Positions 53,454 through 62,912 of a stretch of 64,000 nt of DNA are shown one piece after another. This DNA is from an uncultured Acidobacteriia bacterium. Lineage in GTDB: Bacteria; Acidobacteriota; Terriglobia; Bryobacterales; Bryobacteraceae. A program made the translations under genes and the position numbers. Under the pieces are notes generated by a model, which did no database searches, was not told the DNA's origin, and was given only the letters and a program-made list of their open reading frames with translations. Positions within the stretch are counted from its first letter, which is position 1; each line of letters begins with the position of its first letter. The stretch lies in contig CAIRSA010000527.1 in NCBI GenBank assembly GCA_903881085.1, positions 1 to 64,000 of the forward strand, read 5' to 3'.

Positions 53454-53984
53454 ATGCTTAACAGAACAAAACTCACCATCGCATCGCTCGCCGCATCGCT
53501 GGCAGCATTCGCGGCTCCGGGAGCGGAAACTCAGGTGAATGCAGCCGCACAGACGGCTATCGTCATTCAGTTGAATGGCCTCAGTTGCTCCACCAGCGCC
53601 GGGTCCAACATCGCTGGCGTGCTCTCCTGGAATTTTGGCGCCAGCAATAATGCCAGCGTCACGGGCGCGCCGGTTGCCGCAAAATCGCAGGCCAGCGTTC
53701 TTACCATCGTTAAGCTGTTCGACGGCTGCAGCGCCGGTATTTTTCAGGCCGTAATGAGCGGCAAGCATTTGAGTGACATCACGCTCACACAATCGGCCGG
53801 CAATGCTGCCGCGATGACAATCAAGCTGACGGACGTGGCGATCTCCGGCTACCAGGTGACTGGCAATGTTACCCTAGGACAACCGTCTGAGTCGGTCTCC
53901 TTTTCGTTTGCTACAATCCGAATCACCGATGTTGCCTCCGGTGCAACCTCTGGTTGGAACATCCAAAAGAATGCCCCATTCTAG
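53454..53984 (+). CDS. Exported Hcp-like protein
   Basis: 176 residues with an N-terminal signal (KLTIASLAASLAAFAAPG) followed by a domain with the order of motifs of Hcp, the type VI secretion tube protein: an N-terminal strand, FQAVMSGKHLSDITLTQ (Hcp: LFxAxxxGKHI), MTIKLTDVAISGYQ (IKLTDVLVSS) and SESVSFSFATIRI (TESVSLNFxKI). Normal Hcp has no signal peptide. No other type VI gene is present. It is the first gene of a unit with the CHAT protease and the FecR protein and has a good AAGGA site; the ATG at 53454 is preferred over upstream in-frame starts. Confidence 0.7.
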   Translation: MLNRTKLTIASLAASLAAFAAPGAETQVNAAAQTAIVIQLNGLSCSTSAGSNIAGVLSWNFGASNNASVTGAPVAAKSQASVLTIVKLFDGCSAGIFQAVMSGKHLSDITLTQSAGNAAAMTIKLTDVAISGYQVTGNVTLGQPSESVSFSFATIRITDVASGATSGWNIQKNAPF

Positions 53985-54018
53985 CCCAATAATGTAATAT
54001 TGACCTGAAGAATCCGAT

Positions 54019-57000
54019 ATGAAGCGAATCGCAATCATCGTCTCCAGCGCTATCGCGCTCTGCCTGGCGCAGACTCCGATGGAGACCCCTCCTATCGGGC
54101 AGGCGGCCGCTCACAGCATTGCGGGTGGGCAGGTCCATCAATACTTCATCGAGCAGCAGCCGGGGGAGTTCATTGAGGCGGTCGTCTTTCAGCGAAGTAT
54201 CGATGTTCAAGTCAGGTTGCACGGTCCCAAAGGGAATCTGATTCTGGAATCCAGTTCGCCCAGCGGCCCGTTCGGACCGGAAACAATCGCATGGGCGGCG
54301 GAAGAATCCGGGACCTGGCGGATCGCGGTAACACCGGTGAATGCCAAAGCGCGTTCCGGAAGTTACGAGATTCAGCTAACGATACGGAGACGCGCCGATG
54401 CTCATGACCTCCTCCGCGCTTCGGCGGAGAAGCTGTTATCCGACGCAGCGGCAGCCTTGCGCAAATCCCCGCGTGCTCCGGATCTGCGTAATCAATTTGT
54501 CAGGGCAGCCGGTATTTTCAAAGCCGTTGGCGCGGATGCGCGGGCGGCGGCCGCGTTTGTCGCGCTTTCCGGACACCAGCCACAGATTTCAGCGAATGAG
54601 GCCATGCAAGTCCGTTTGAACGATCTCGAAACGGCGATTGCGCTGAGCCGGAAGGCTCGCGACATTTACGGTGAGGCTCGGGCTCAATCCAAGGCGATGT
54701 ACCTGATCTACCCGGATGCCGCGAAGGCGGAGATGGCGCTGCGCTTCGGCGAAGCTGCTATCGAAGGATTGGGCCGCGCAGGCGACTTGGAGGCGCAGGC
54801 GCAAATCATGACCGTTGTGCAGCGAATTCTCGATTCCAATTTATCCAGGTTTGACGATGCGGCGGAAATGGCAAGACTGCGAATCGACGTTTACCGGCAG
54901 CGGAAGGACAGGACGATGGAAGCGCGGACCCGGTCGGAGCTTGGGGATCTCTATAAGCGGATTGGTGAGTATGCCAAGTCGATGGAACAATACAGGGCCT
55001 CGGTTTCAATATTCCGCGACGTGAAGGATTTCAGGGGAGAGGCTGACCAGCTCTGGGCTCTATCGAACGTCTACCTGGAGATGGGACTAGTGGAGCAAGA
55101 CATCGCTAACCTGGAACATCTGCTGGCGCTGTGTCTGGGTTCGGACAACCGTTCCGGCGAGGTGCAAACGCTGGGCGGTTTAGCGAGAATTCACTGGATG
55201 CTCGGCCATAGGGAGTTGGCAAACTCGTTCGCAAACCGTGCGGAACGAATGATCGAAGAGACGACTAAGAATAATCGCGGTCCGGCCTATCTGGATTTGG
55301 GCGAAGTCTTTCGCACGCTGCGGCAATATAGCAAGGCGGTGGACTTTTTCGAGAAAGCCGTCGGCGTGTTTCACGAGGGGCGCGGCGCTTCCAATATCAA
55401 CTATGAGGGCCGCGCGCTGCTGCATCTGAGCTCTGCCCTGGGTGCGGCGGGAAGAAGGCCAGAGGCGATCGCCGCCAACGAAAAGGCCAGAGACCTATTC
55501 AGGCAGATTCGCCAACAGGCGAATGAAGGCAATGCGCTTTTGAACCTCGGCATATTGCATATGAAGAGCCGCGAATTCGAACGCGCTATGACTTATCTTG
55601 AGCAAGTCCTTGCCATGGCCCGCGCGGCGCGCTTCGTTCCGCGCGAAGCGGATGTGCTTTCCGTGTTGATGGATTGCGCCAGCGGACAAAAGCAGGACCG
55701 GCTGGCGGTTTTTTACGGCAAACAGGCAGTGAACGCCTACCAGTCCATGCGTGGCAACATTCGCTCGCTCGAAGGCAGTGACCGCAAGTCCTACCTGGAG
55801 AAACACCAAGCCACCTATCGAAAGCTCGCCGATCTGTTGATCCGCCAGGGACGGATATCGGAAGCGGAACAGATTCTCAACCTGCTAAAGGAAAATGAAT
55901 ATTTTGAGTTCGTCCGCCGCGCCTCCGGTTCTGAACCAAAGCGGGCTGACTTGACTCCCGAAGAACAGGAATGGGACAAGCAGTCGCGTCAACTCGGGGA
56001 CCAACTGGTTTCCCTCGGAGCGCGGCGCAGCCAGATGCTTGCGAAAATGTCCCTCACTCCACAGGAGGAGCGGGAACTCAACGTACTCGATAACGATCTT
56101 GCCGCCGGTAACCTTGCCTACCGCCAGTACATGAAGGATCTGAACCTGCATTTCACGTCACGGGCAGAACCCGGCCGCGGCCGGGTCGCACAAATCCGCG
56201 AGGCCGAAGGACTCAAAAGCGATCTCGCCGAACTGGGGAATGGCGCAGTGGTGCTCTATACTTTGGCCGGCGAAGAGAAATACTATGTGATCCTGATAAC
56301 CTCCGAGGTGCAAAAAGCATACGAATACCCCATTGCCGCGGCCGACTTGGCACGCAAGGTCCTCGCATTCCGCGATGCTACGCAAACACTCCGCCGCGAT
56401 CCGCGTCCACTAGCGCAGGAGCTTCAAAAGATCCTCATCGGTCCCGAACTGGCCCGCGATCTGCGGCAGGCCGGCGCGCAGACGCTGATGTGGTCGCTCG
56501 ACGGTGTGTTGCGTTACCTGCCGCTAGCTGCCTTGCATGACGGCAGTCAATATCTGATCGAACAGTACCGTCTCGCCATATTTACGCCGGCCAGCCATTC
56601 CCGGCTGAAGGACAAGCCCAAGGCGCAGTGGAGCGGTCTCGGATTTGGAGTCACAAAGCCTCATGAAGACTTCACCGCGTTGCCGGGCGTCAACGGCGAA
56701 TTGGAAGGCATCATCCGGCAATCCGCGGGAGAGCGCGGGGTCATGGGCGGCCGCCGGCTGATCGATGAACATTTCACGCGCCAAAGCTTGCGCGAGGCGC
56801 TTCGCCGCCAACCCGCGGTAGTGCATATTGCCAGCCACTTCCGTTTCCAGCCAGGCGATGAGCGGCAATCCTTCCTGCTGTTGGGCGACGGCTCACGCCT
56901 CACTCTCGCTGAATTGAAAACCTTCCCCGACTTGTTTCGCGGCGTCGATCTGTTAACGCTATCCGCATGCAATACAGGAGTAGGCGATGCCACCGCGGAT

Positions 57001-57333
57001 GGAAAGGAAGTGGAGAGCTTCAGTGTGTTGGCGCAACTGCACGGGGCAAAGGCGGTGCTCGCTACGTTGTGGCCCGTGGGAGACGAAAGCACCAGCGATT
57101 TGATGCGCGAATTCTACCGCTTGCATGAATCGCAGCCCGGTATGCTAAAAGCGGAAGCTTTGCGTCAGGCACAACTGGCGCTGTTGAGGGGAACCGTTCC
57201 GTTGAACGGTGCCGTAACGGCAACGCGTGGCGGAGAAATCAGGAGTCTGCCAAGATTTGGCAAGACGGGCGAGGCCCCATTTGCCCATCCTTACTATTGG
57301 GCGCCGTTCTTTCTTACAGGGAACTGGCAATGA
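54019..57333 (+). CDS. Secreted TPR-CHAT protein (caspase-like peptidase)
   Basis: 1104 residues. Signal peptide (IAIIVSSAIALCLAQ), a PPC-like beta domain (about 30-130), about ten TPR-type helical repeats (about 250-610), a coiled linker (about 620-720) and a C-terminal CHAT domain. The catalytic pair is intact: His940 (VVHIASHFRF) and Cys984 (TLSACNTGVGD), followed by AVLATLWPVGDESTSDLM and YYWAPFFLTG. CHAT proteases are caspase relatives (separase family) used in several defence and signalling systems; known ones such as the gRAMP partner are cytosolic, whereas this one appears exported. The start is 34 bases after the Hcp-like gene, probably in one transcript. Confidence 0.92.
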   Translation: MKRIAIIVSSAIALCLAQTPMETPPIGQAAAHSIAGGQVHQYFIEQQPGEFIEAVVFQRSIDVQVRLHGPKGNLILESSSPSGPFGPETIAWAAEESGTWRIAVTPVNAKARSGSYEIQLTIRRRADAHDLLRASAEKLLSDAAAALRKSPRAPDLRNQFVRAAGIFKAVGADARAAAAFVALSGHQPQISANEAMQVRLNDLETAIALSRKARDIYGEARAQSKAMYLIYPDAAKAEMALRFGEAAIEGLGRAGDLEAQAQIMTVVQRILDSNLSRFDDAAEMARLRIDVYRQRKDRTMEARTRSELGDLYKRIGEYAKSMEQYRASVSIFRDVKDFRGEADQLWALSNVYLEMGLVEQDIANLEHLLALCLGSDNRSGEVQTLGGLARIHWMLGHRELANSFANRAERMIEETTKNNRGPAYLDLGEVFRTLRQYSKAVDFFEKAVGVFHEGRGASNINYEGRALLHLSSALGAAGRRPEAIAANEKARDLFRQIRQQANEGNALLNLGILHMKSREFERAMTYLEQVLAMARAARFVPREADVLSVLMDCASGQKQDRLAVFYGKQAVNAYQSMRGNIRSLEGSDRKSYLEKHQATYRKLADLLIRQGRISEAEQILNLLKENEYFEFVRRASGSEPKRADLTPEEQEWDKQSRQLGDQLVSLGARRSQMLAKMSLTPQEERELNVLDNDLAAGNLAYRQYMKDLNLHFTSRAEPGRGRVAQIREAEGLKSDLAELGNGAVVLYTLAGEEKYYVILITSEVQKAYEYPIAAADLARKVLAFRDATQTLRRDPRPLAQELQKILIGPELARDLRQAGAQTLMWSLDGVLRYLPLAALHDGSQYLIEQYRLAIFTPASHSRLKDKPKAQWSGLGFGVTKPHEDFTALPGVNGELEGIIRQSAGERGVMGGRRLIDEHFTRQSLREALRRQPAVVHIASHFRFQPGDERQSFLLLGDGSRLTLAELKTFPDLFRGVDLLTLSACNTGVGDATADGKEVESFSVLAQLHGAKAVLATLWPVGDESTSDLMREFYRLHESQPGMLKAEALRQAQLALLRGTVPLNGAVTATRGGEIRSLPRFGKTGEAPFAHPYYWAPFFLTGNWQ

Positions 57334-57374
57334 CGGCCGCAGGTTACCCTTTTTGAACGGGGTTTGCGCTCACT

Positions 57375-58241
57375 ATGTCGATGATCCAACTATTTTTAAG
57401 CTTCGGAATTGCGGCGGCCATAGCGGCTGCGGAAGAGCCCGCGGCCGCGGTTTTGGCTTCCGTCGAGGGACTTGTTACGGTCACGCCGTCCGGCGGCAAC
57501 TCCGCCAGAGCCGGGGTTTTCGACTGGCTGAAGCCAGGAACCACGCTGGAAACCGCCGTATCCGCGCGCGCAATCGTCGTCCTCGCCAATGGGGACCGCT
57601 ACCAAATCAGTGAGCACAGCCGCGCAGTTCTTGGCAGCGCGGCAATATCGAAGCTGTCCGGAGAATTGCGGCAATTGCCTGGGTTGGCCGGGTTGCCAAA
57701 GCTGGCCGCCATCGCCGGTACTTCCGCAGGCAGCCGCGGAGCGGTTGTACGAATCCGAGGTCCGCAACTGCGGCATTGCTATCCAAGCCCGAACTCCGTC
57801 ATCCTGGAGAGAGATGCGGCTCTGACGTTCGAACCGTCGGACGATGTCACCGCGTACACTGCTGAAGTGGAAGACGACTCCGGAACGGTCATTTTTAGCG
57901 CACAAACGGCTGGAAGAACGGTCGTCCTGCCCCCTGGACTCTTGCGGGCGGGCGCGGCCTATTATTGGGAGGTGCGCGGCATCTCGTCTGTCGGCACCCC
58001 TCCCAAGTGCCAGGCGGATTTCTCGGTTCTTCCGGCTGACGAAACTTCCCGGCGCACGCTTTTCAAGGCGGCTGTAGACAGATTGGGCGATGACGCGTCT
58101 TTGGCTCTTTTCGCCGAAATCGACCGCCGCCTTGGCCTGCTCAAAGAAGCTAAGATTACATTCCAGTCGATCCAGGACAGATCCACTTCGTCAGCGGCCA
58201 TTCGCCACGCTTTGCAGCAGATCGAAGCGCTAATACCGTAG
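57375..58241 (+). CDS. Secreted FecR-domain protein
   Basis: 288 residues with a signal peptide (MIQLFLSFGIAAAIAAAEE). Residues about 25-110 form a FecR-like beta domain (ASVEGLVTVTPSG, LKPGTTLETAVSARAIVVLANGDRYQI). The middle is a fibronectin-like beta domain (FEPSDDVTAYTAEVEDDSG...YYWEVRG), and the end is helical (ETSRRTLFKAAVDRLGDDASLALFAEI). FecR domains sense or bind ligands in the periplasm, and genes with FecR, CHASE2 and CHAT domains recur together in several phyla. It is the last gene of the unit. Confidence 0.85.
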   Translation: MSMIQLFLSFGIAAAIAAAEEPAAAVLASVEGLVTVTPSGGNSARAGVFDWLKPGTTLETAVSARAIVVLANGDRYQISEHSRAVLGSAAISKLSGELRQLPGLAGLPKLAAIAGTSAGSRGAVVRIRGPQLRHCYPSPNSVILERDAALTFEPSDDVTAYTAEVEDDSGTVIFSAQTAGRTVVLPPGLLRAGAAYYWEVRGISSVGTPPKCQADFSVLPADETSRRTLFKAAVDRLGDDASLALFAEIDRRLGLLKEAKITFQSIQDRSTSSAAIRHALQQIEALIP

Positions 58242-58264
58242 CGCGGGCTCATATCCAGCAGCGC

Positions 58265-58740
58265 GTGGAACACGGCGGGCAGGCATATACCGGGCACGAC
58301 CGGGAGTCCGAAATGAAAAGTCCAGACGACAATGCAAAGAGCAACCAGGTCCCAATCTGGGGACAGAATGCGCGGAATCTTTACTACGCGATGCCAGGCC
58401 GTAAACGATCCGGTCACAGAAAACTTCTATACCGGCAATACGACAACGATTCCAGGCATCGGGCTGCTGCGTGATTATTACGCTTGGCAATGGGGCGATG
58501 CATTGTTCATAGTGATCGCCCCGTACTGGAGTTCGCCGGCACAGCTTGACACAGGCCTCGGCGGGCACAACAGCACCTCCAGCAAAACCCAGGACATTTG
58601 GGCGATCACCGACGGGGATGCGCAATACATGTGGCTGAAGCAGACACTGGAACAAAGCACTGCCAAGTGGAAATTCGTTTCCGCCCACCATGTAATGGGA
58701 ACGGGCCGCGGCGGCATCGAAGCCGCCAAGCAGCGACTTC
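58265..58740 (+). pseudogene. Metallophosphoesterase relic
   Basis: Two frames together recall a calcineurin-like phosphoesterase: first TGHDRESEM (a decayed GNHD motif) to QNARNLYYAMPG, then after a frameshift near 58390-58410 VTENFYTGNTTTIPGIGLLRDYYAWQWGDALF...WLKQTLEQ...FVSAHHVMGTGRGGIEAA. The N-terminal metal motifs and the C-terminus are missing, and the similarity stops about 60 bases before the cruciform at 58801. It is not functional. Confidence 0.7.
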
Positions 58741-58800
58741 GCTCCGACGCCTTGTTTTACGCGCGTTTTGACGCTATTCTGATTTCTGTTCTTCACCTTT

Positions 58801-58882
58801 TGGGTGACCTCCATGAGGTTGAATTGGCGAAGCTGCGAACTTCGCTAATCTCTGTTTTACCTCATGTTTATGGGGTCACCCA
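58801..58882. repeat. Three-part cruciform near the end of the relic
   Basis: Nested pairings: TGGGTGACC with GGTCACCCA (58801-58809, 58874-58882), CATGAGG with CCTCATG (58812-58818, 58860-58866) and GCGAAG with CTTCGC (58827-58832, 58840-58845). A MITE-like element or a structured RNA; no second copy is in the window. From here to 59097 no gene is supported; the frame that stays open to 59057 has no family resemblance. Confidence 0.6.
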
Positions 58883-59097
58883 AGGGTTCCTCGCGGCTCA
58901 GCCTACCCAGGAAGCGTGGATTCTGTGCATAGAACAGGTAGCAGATAACTGGCTGGCACGGTGGAGTTACTCTTCGGCGTATGGCGTGCTAATTGTAATT
59001 TTCGCATTTGACTATCTGTTGTTGGCGCTATTGCTCAATACAAAGACCCTTTCCTGACGCAGCCAACGACACCGATTGAAAATTATTGTGCGGAAAA

Positions 59098-59298
59098 TCA
59101 ATCCCATTCCTTGGGCCTGAGGGCAGGATGCTCTTTATGAATGGGTGTGAAGACTTCAAGATGAACATCACCCATGATTCTGCCAACGGCTTTTCGATAT
59201 TGTTCAAACTCCCGCTTGGTCGTTGGGCTTGGACCAGTGCGACAGAGTGATTGAGGCGAGTGCTGATTCGGTATCCTCTTGTTGAAGCTGCGTGGCAA
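59098..59298 (-). CDS. Possible small protein after the secreted gene
   Basis: 66 codons from a TTG, nine bases after the stop of the upstream gene. The end (GRIMGDVHLEVFTPIHKEHPALRPKEWD) has coding character, but no family is recognised and the start has no good ribosome site. Confidence 0.3.
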   Translation of the reverse strand: MPRSFNKRIPNQHSPQSLCRTGPSPTTKREFEQYRKAVGRIMGDVHLEVFTPIHKEHPALRPKEWD

Positions 59299-59307
59299 GC
59301 CCGGCTC

Positions 59308-60102
59308 TTAGAGATTAGCCTCGCGGCAAGTCAGCGATTCGATCATGGCCTTTCTACGGTCAAAGAGCGGCTGGCCTTGTTCGGGACTGAGTGAGGCGGT
59401 GAAGCGCCACCCTTCGCGTTCTCTATCCCAGAACATCGAGAAGATAAACTGGCCAACTTCGCCCCCATGCGCATAAACCTGGACATCGGGATCCGCAGGC
59501 TTGAAGCAGGCAATTTTCACGGGGAAGTGCGAAGAGGACCCGAACTTTTGCCGTATGCCTTGGATGACTGCGTCCATTGGGTCCGGAGGTGGGGATTGAT
59601 ATTCTTTGCGGATTACGCTCGTAGGCTTGATGTCGAGAGTTGTCGGCCACCGAATGGGAAAGAGTGGCACAAGCCCGAGCTTTTGCTTGGGGCGAAGAAC
59701 AACTGGCTCACGGGATGGAGACGGCTCATCCACGTGCACTCCCTTTGCGTTAAGGTAAGCAACCAAGGCCGCTTCATCGCTATTGCCGGGAGGGCAGATT
59801 CCTGAGCGATTACGCATCCAGTTGCGCTCGACTGCTGTAAGATAGGCGGCACAGACGCCCAATTTACGGCTGCAGTACCAGATCTCCTTCTCTGTTTCAG
59901 CGATGGCCAAGGTGGCACTGCCGGTAAAGCTGGATTTGAAGCCTTTCGGAGAATCGTCCCACAGTTTTTCATAGTGGATAGTGTCGCGCAGAGTTCGTTC
60001 GATGCGCGGACTGAAGGTGTATGGTTGCGCAGCGGCGAGGACTGGGCCGAGCACAATTAAAAGCTGGATTAGCCTTTGCCGAGTGGTGGCCAGTTGGGGC
60101 AC
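59308..60102 (-). CDS. Secreted protein of unknown function
   Basis: About 264 residues from the GTG at 60102, which places a signal peptide near the start (RLIQLLIVLGPVLAAAQ). The frame extends to 60246, but the extra 48 residues cross G-tracts and look non-coding. The mature part has four or more Cys (WYCSRKLGVC, ICPPG, KIACFKP, SLTC) that may form disulphides, and the C-terminal FSMFWDREREGWRFTASL. No family recognised. Confidence 0.6.
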   Translation of the reverse strand: MPQLATTRQRLIQLLIVLGPVLAAAQPYTFSPRIERTLRDTIHYEKLWDDSPKGFKSSFTGSATLAIAETEKEIWYCSRKLGVCAAYLTAVERNWMRNRSGICPPGNSDEAALVAYLNAKGVHVDEPSPSREPVVLRPKQKLGLVPLFPIRWPTTLDIKPTSVIRKEYQSPPPDPMDAVIQGIRQKFGSSSHFPVKIACFKPADPDVQVYAHGGEVGQFIFSMFWDREREGWRFTASLSPEQGQPLFDRRKAMIESLTCREANL

Positions 60103-60137
60103 GCCTTCATTGTAATTGCGGCCGGTGCTGGGCGGGT

Positions 60138-60200
60138 GGGGGGGGCGATCAGGCAAGAACCAGGAAACACGCGGGCTGTCCCCAGGTTTTTCGGGGGGGG
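60138..60200. repeat. Two G8 tracts between divergent genes
   Basis: Runs of eight G at 60138-60145 and 60193-60200, both in the gap between the divergent secreted genes. Such runs are prone to slippage and could alter expression, or could form G-quadruplexes. Confidence 0.5.
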
Positions 60201-60247
60201 TGGTCGACGAAATGGGGCAGTCGGTTCGTCTTAGGGGATAGAACACA

Positions 60248-62686
60248 ATGAACTACGCTCCGTTGTATCTCCGTATTGTAGTGGCCAGTCTGGCCCTTTT
60301 GGCTTCGCCAGTATTTGCGCAGTCTAAACAGGTGTGCCAGGGAAGCGCGTCGCTGGGCACTTTTCGCATTCTTGTGCGGCGGTCGATTGGCAGCGTGGCG
60401 CTGCCGATTAAGTCGCTGACATCCATACCCTCGGGTTCGATCCTGCTGTGGGACCCGGTGAATCTGGGGCATAAGAATGGGGAGGACACGGAGGTCACCG
60501 CCATCATCGCACCGGAGTCAGGCAATGACCTGGTGGTGTTAGAGCCGCGCAAGGCGAGTGGAAGGGCGGAGTGGAACCTGACGGTGAAGCCGGCGGCCAT
60601 CGCGATTGTAGTGGGGCCGCAAGGGTTCAGCTTGGGGAAGGTGAAATCGCTGGCAACGCGCAATCGCCAACTGGTGGATCAGCTGGCGGATTATGCGGAC
60701 CAGACATCGAAGGTGGAGGGCCTGGTACAGGAGCTCTCGAATGCCGAACAGTCGGGCGGCCTGGACGCGGCGTTGAAGGGGTTCGCCGCGCGCTACAGTG
60801 TTGCCACGCCAAAATTGGATCCGAAGACTTCGACCGATCAACAGGCGGCGGTGCTGCTGAAGGCCATGGTGCCGGCGGCTGGGACGTACGATCCGCTGGC
60901 TGGTAAGAGTTCGCAGATGCAGCAATCGGGCGGGTTGGCTGCGTCGATCGCGGGTATGTTTTTCGGCAATGCGGTGGGGCTGGCGGCAGGAGGCACCATG
61001 CTGCTGCAGAGCATCAAAGGCGCGGTCTCGCCCGACACGGAATTTCACTCTGCGTTCGCGCAGGCGACCGATCACGATGGCCTTGCCATGTGCATGAAAG
61101 CTCCACCGCAGAAGGCGCGGACGCGAGCGGCTTATCTGTGGGCATATCGCGTGCCGAATTTGAAGGCGCCGGCACTTAGTATGGCTGGGCCTACGTTTTT
61201 GCCCGCAGGACTCACTTCCACGATTGCATTAAAAGCGGACGTCGAAGGCGGAGTAAAGTTGCTGGAGAAGGCGCGAGAGTGGCGGCTTGTGGCGGCCAGT
61301 GGAGCAGGGGAGAAAGTTACTGTTCATGCAAGCAGTGCTCCCAATTCGATGGATCTGGATCTTACGAAAGTGAAGGCGCCGGCGGGCGAGTATAAGTTGG
61401 CGGCGAATTGGGATTGGGATTCGTGGGAGATTGCGGGCAAGGTGCATGTGGTGGAACTGGCGGATTTCAAGGGTGTGAAGCTGGCACCGAAAGCAGGCGA
61501 TGTGTTGATTGAAGGCAGCGGGCACGTGATGCTGAAGCTGACTGGTGCGGACTTTCAGTTTCTGGAAAAGGCGGCAGTGACAAAGCAGTCGCCGCATACG
61601 GTCGCTGCCGTGGAAACGCATTTCACACTGCCAATGGGCAAGCGTTGCGGGGCGCAGGACACGGTGGAAGTCGATATCGATACGGCCGTCCGCGGGACTT
61701 ACCAGTTGGTGTTGACGCAGGCGGGCGGAAGTCATCGCGAGATCGCATTCACGATTCTGCCTCCGAATCCGGTGATAACGGGCTTGCCCGTGCGTGTGAA
61801 TCTTGAGGAAGCAAAGCAGGCGCTGCGTTTCGATGGTAAGAACCTGGAAAGGATTGAGGCCGTATCGAGCGCGGCTGGAGAGATCAAAGGCGGGCTTGCG
61901 AATGGAGGCTGGACGGGCAGCGTGAGACTGGCTGGCTTGGTTCGAGTAGGTCAGGTATTTCCGATTTCGATCAAGGTGAAAGGGTTGGAATCGCCTCTCG
62001 TTGTGGAGGGTGCGATCAAAGTCTATAGCGCAAGGCCGGCGATCAGCGAAGTGCGCAAATCCGTGCCGGCGGCGCTTGGCATATCGTTCCGCGCGGACGA
62101 ATTGCCGGCGGGAACGGCAGTGGGATTCACCATCGCGTATAGCCGATCGCGCGATACAGCGGAGGGCACGGTTGAGACGAGGCCGGTAGTCGAATTGGGC
62201 TGCAAGACCGGCGGACTGAGAAAAGCGTTCCGATTATCCCCTGACGATCACACAGCAGGAATTGAACTTTCGGTGGCGGCTCCGGGGATGTTGTTTCTAT
62301 CGCTGGATCCTTCGCTGGCGGGTTATCCTGGTTGCCTGTTGACGGCGACGGTCGACATTGACCCCGAAGGAAAGTCAGACGCGTATCCGATCGGTCGCAT
62401 TGTGCGCGTGCCGCGCATTGAGCAGTTCACGTTGACGAACGAACAGATTGGCACAGCCGCGTTTGTGGGGATCTTGAAGGGCAAGGACCTGGATGTGATT
62501 GCGCAAACGGGTTGGAATGAACAGGGCGGGGTACGGGTGGAGAACGTGCCGACACCTGCGCCGGGGGATGCGGCCGCGCAGACCTTGCGAGTGGCACTTC
62601 CCTGGCCTGCCCCGTCGCCGCATGCGCCGTTGTATATCTGGCTGCGTGGCGAAAGTGAGGGGCGCAGGACTGGGGCGAGTTACTGA
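60248..62686 (+). CDS. Large secreted protein of unknown function
   Basis: 812 residues with a signal peptide (IVVASLALLASPVFAQS). An N-terminal beta region (to about 125), a helical middle (about 130-250, including a hydrophobic glycine-rich stretch GLAASIAGMFFGNAVGLAAGG that may insert in or contact a membrane), then several immunoglobulin-like/IPT beta domains (to the end). I do not recognise a family. Divergent from the other secreted gene; the next genes are membrane enzymes of lipid and glycan metabolism. Confidence 0.75.
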   Translation: MNYAPLYLRIVVASLALLASPVFAQSKQVCQGSASLGTFRILVRRSIGSVALPIKSLTSIPSGSILLWDPVNLGHKNGEDTEVTAIIAPESGNDLVVLEPRKASGRAEWNLTVKPAAIAIVVGPQGFSLGKVKSLATRNRQLVDQLADYADQTSKVEGLVQELSNAEQSGGLDAALKGFAARYSVATPKLDPKTSTDQQAAVLLKAMVPAAGTYDPLAGKSSQMQQSGGLAASIAGMFFGNAVGLAAGGTMLLQSIKGAVSPDTEFHSAFAQATDHDGLAMCMKAPPQKARTRAAYLWAYRVPNLKAPALSMAGPTFLPAGLTSTIALKADVEGGVKLLEKAREWRLVAASGAGEKVTVHASSAPNSMDLDLTKVKAPAGEYKLAANWDWDSWEIAGKVHVVELADFKGVKLAPKAGDVLIEGSGHVMLKLTGADFQFLEKAAVTKQSPHTVAAVETHFTLPMGKRCGAQDTVEVDIDTAVRGTYQLVLTQAGGSHREIAFTILPPNPVITGLPVRVNLEEAKQALRFDGKNLERIEAVSSAAGEIKGGLANGGWTGSVRLAGLVRVGQVFPISIKVKGLESPLVVEGAIKVYSARPAISEVRKSVPAALGISFRADELPAGTAVGFTIAYSRSRDTAEGTVETRPVVELGCKTGGLRKAFRLSPDDHTAGIELSVAAPGMLFLSLDPSLAGYPGCLLTATVDIDPEGKSDAYPIGRIVRVPRIEQFTLTNEQIGTAAFVGILKGKDLDVIAQTGWNEQGGVRVENVPTPAPGDAAAQTLRVALPWPAPSPHAPLYIWLRGESEGRRTGASY

Positions 62687-62893
62687 GCAGGGCGGATTGG
62701 CAAGGTTGGGCTGACAGTGTCGGAAAGTTCTTACTGCTGTTGTTAGGCGTTGAGGGCGCTTGGAGTAATCGGTTCCCCTGCGAATAGGGCTGGCGAATCG
62801 CCCGCCCCACCCTTGAAAACACAGCGTTTCGGTGGGTGGCGGTGGCCATTCGCCTATGCACATTCACACCTCAATGGGGTCGTGGCGCGTTGC

Positions 62894-62912
62894 TTGCACT
62901 TACAGAGTGCAA
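62894..62912 (+). promoter_or_regulatory. Hairpin touching the ribosome site of the phosphatidyltransferase
   Basis: TTGCACT with AGTGCAA around five bases. The right arm runs into the AAGGAG ribosome site (62911-62916). It may act as an operator or a translational switch. The rest of the gap 62687-62924 shows nothing else. Confidence 0.4.

Noticed and set aside
58742-59057. Continuation of the phosphoesterase relic frame to 59057
   Set aside because: After the GTGRGGIEAA motif the translation has no family resemblance and runs through the cruciform; treated as chance open frame.
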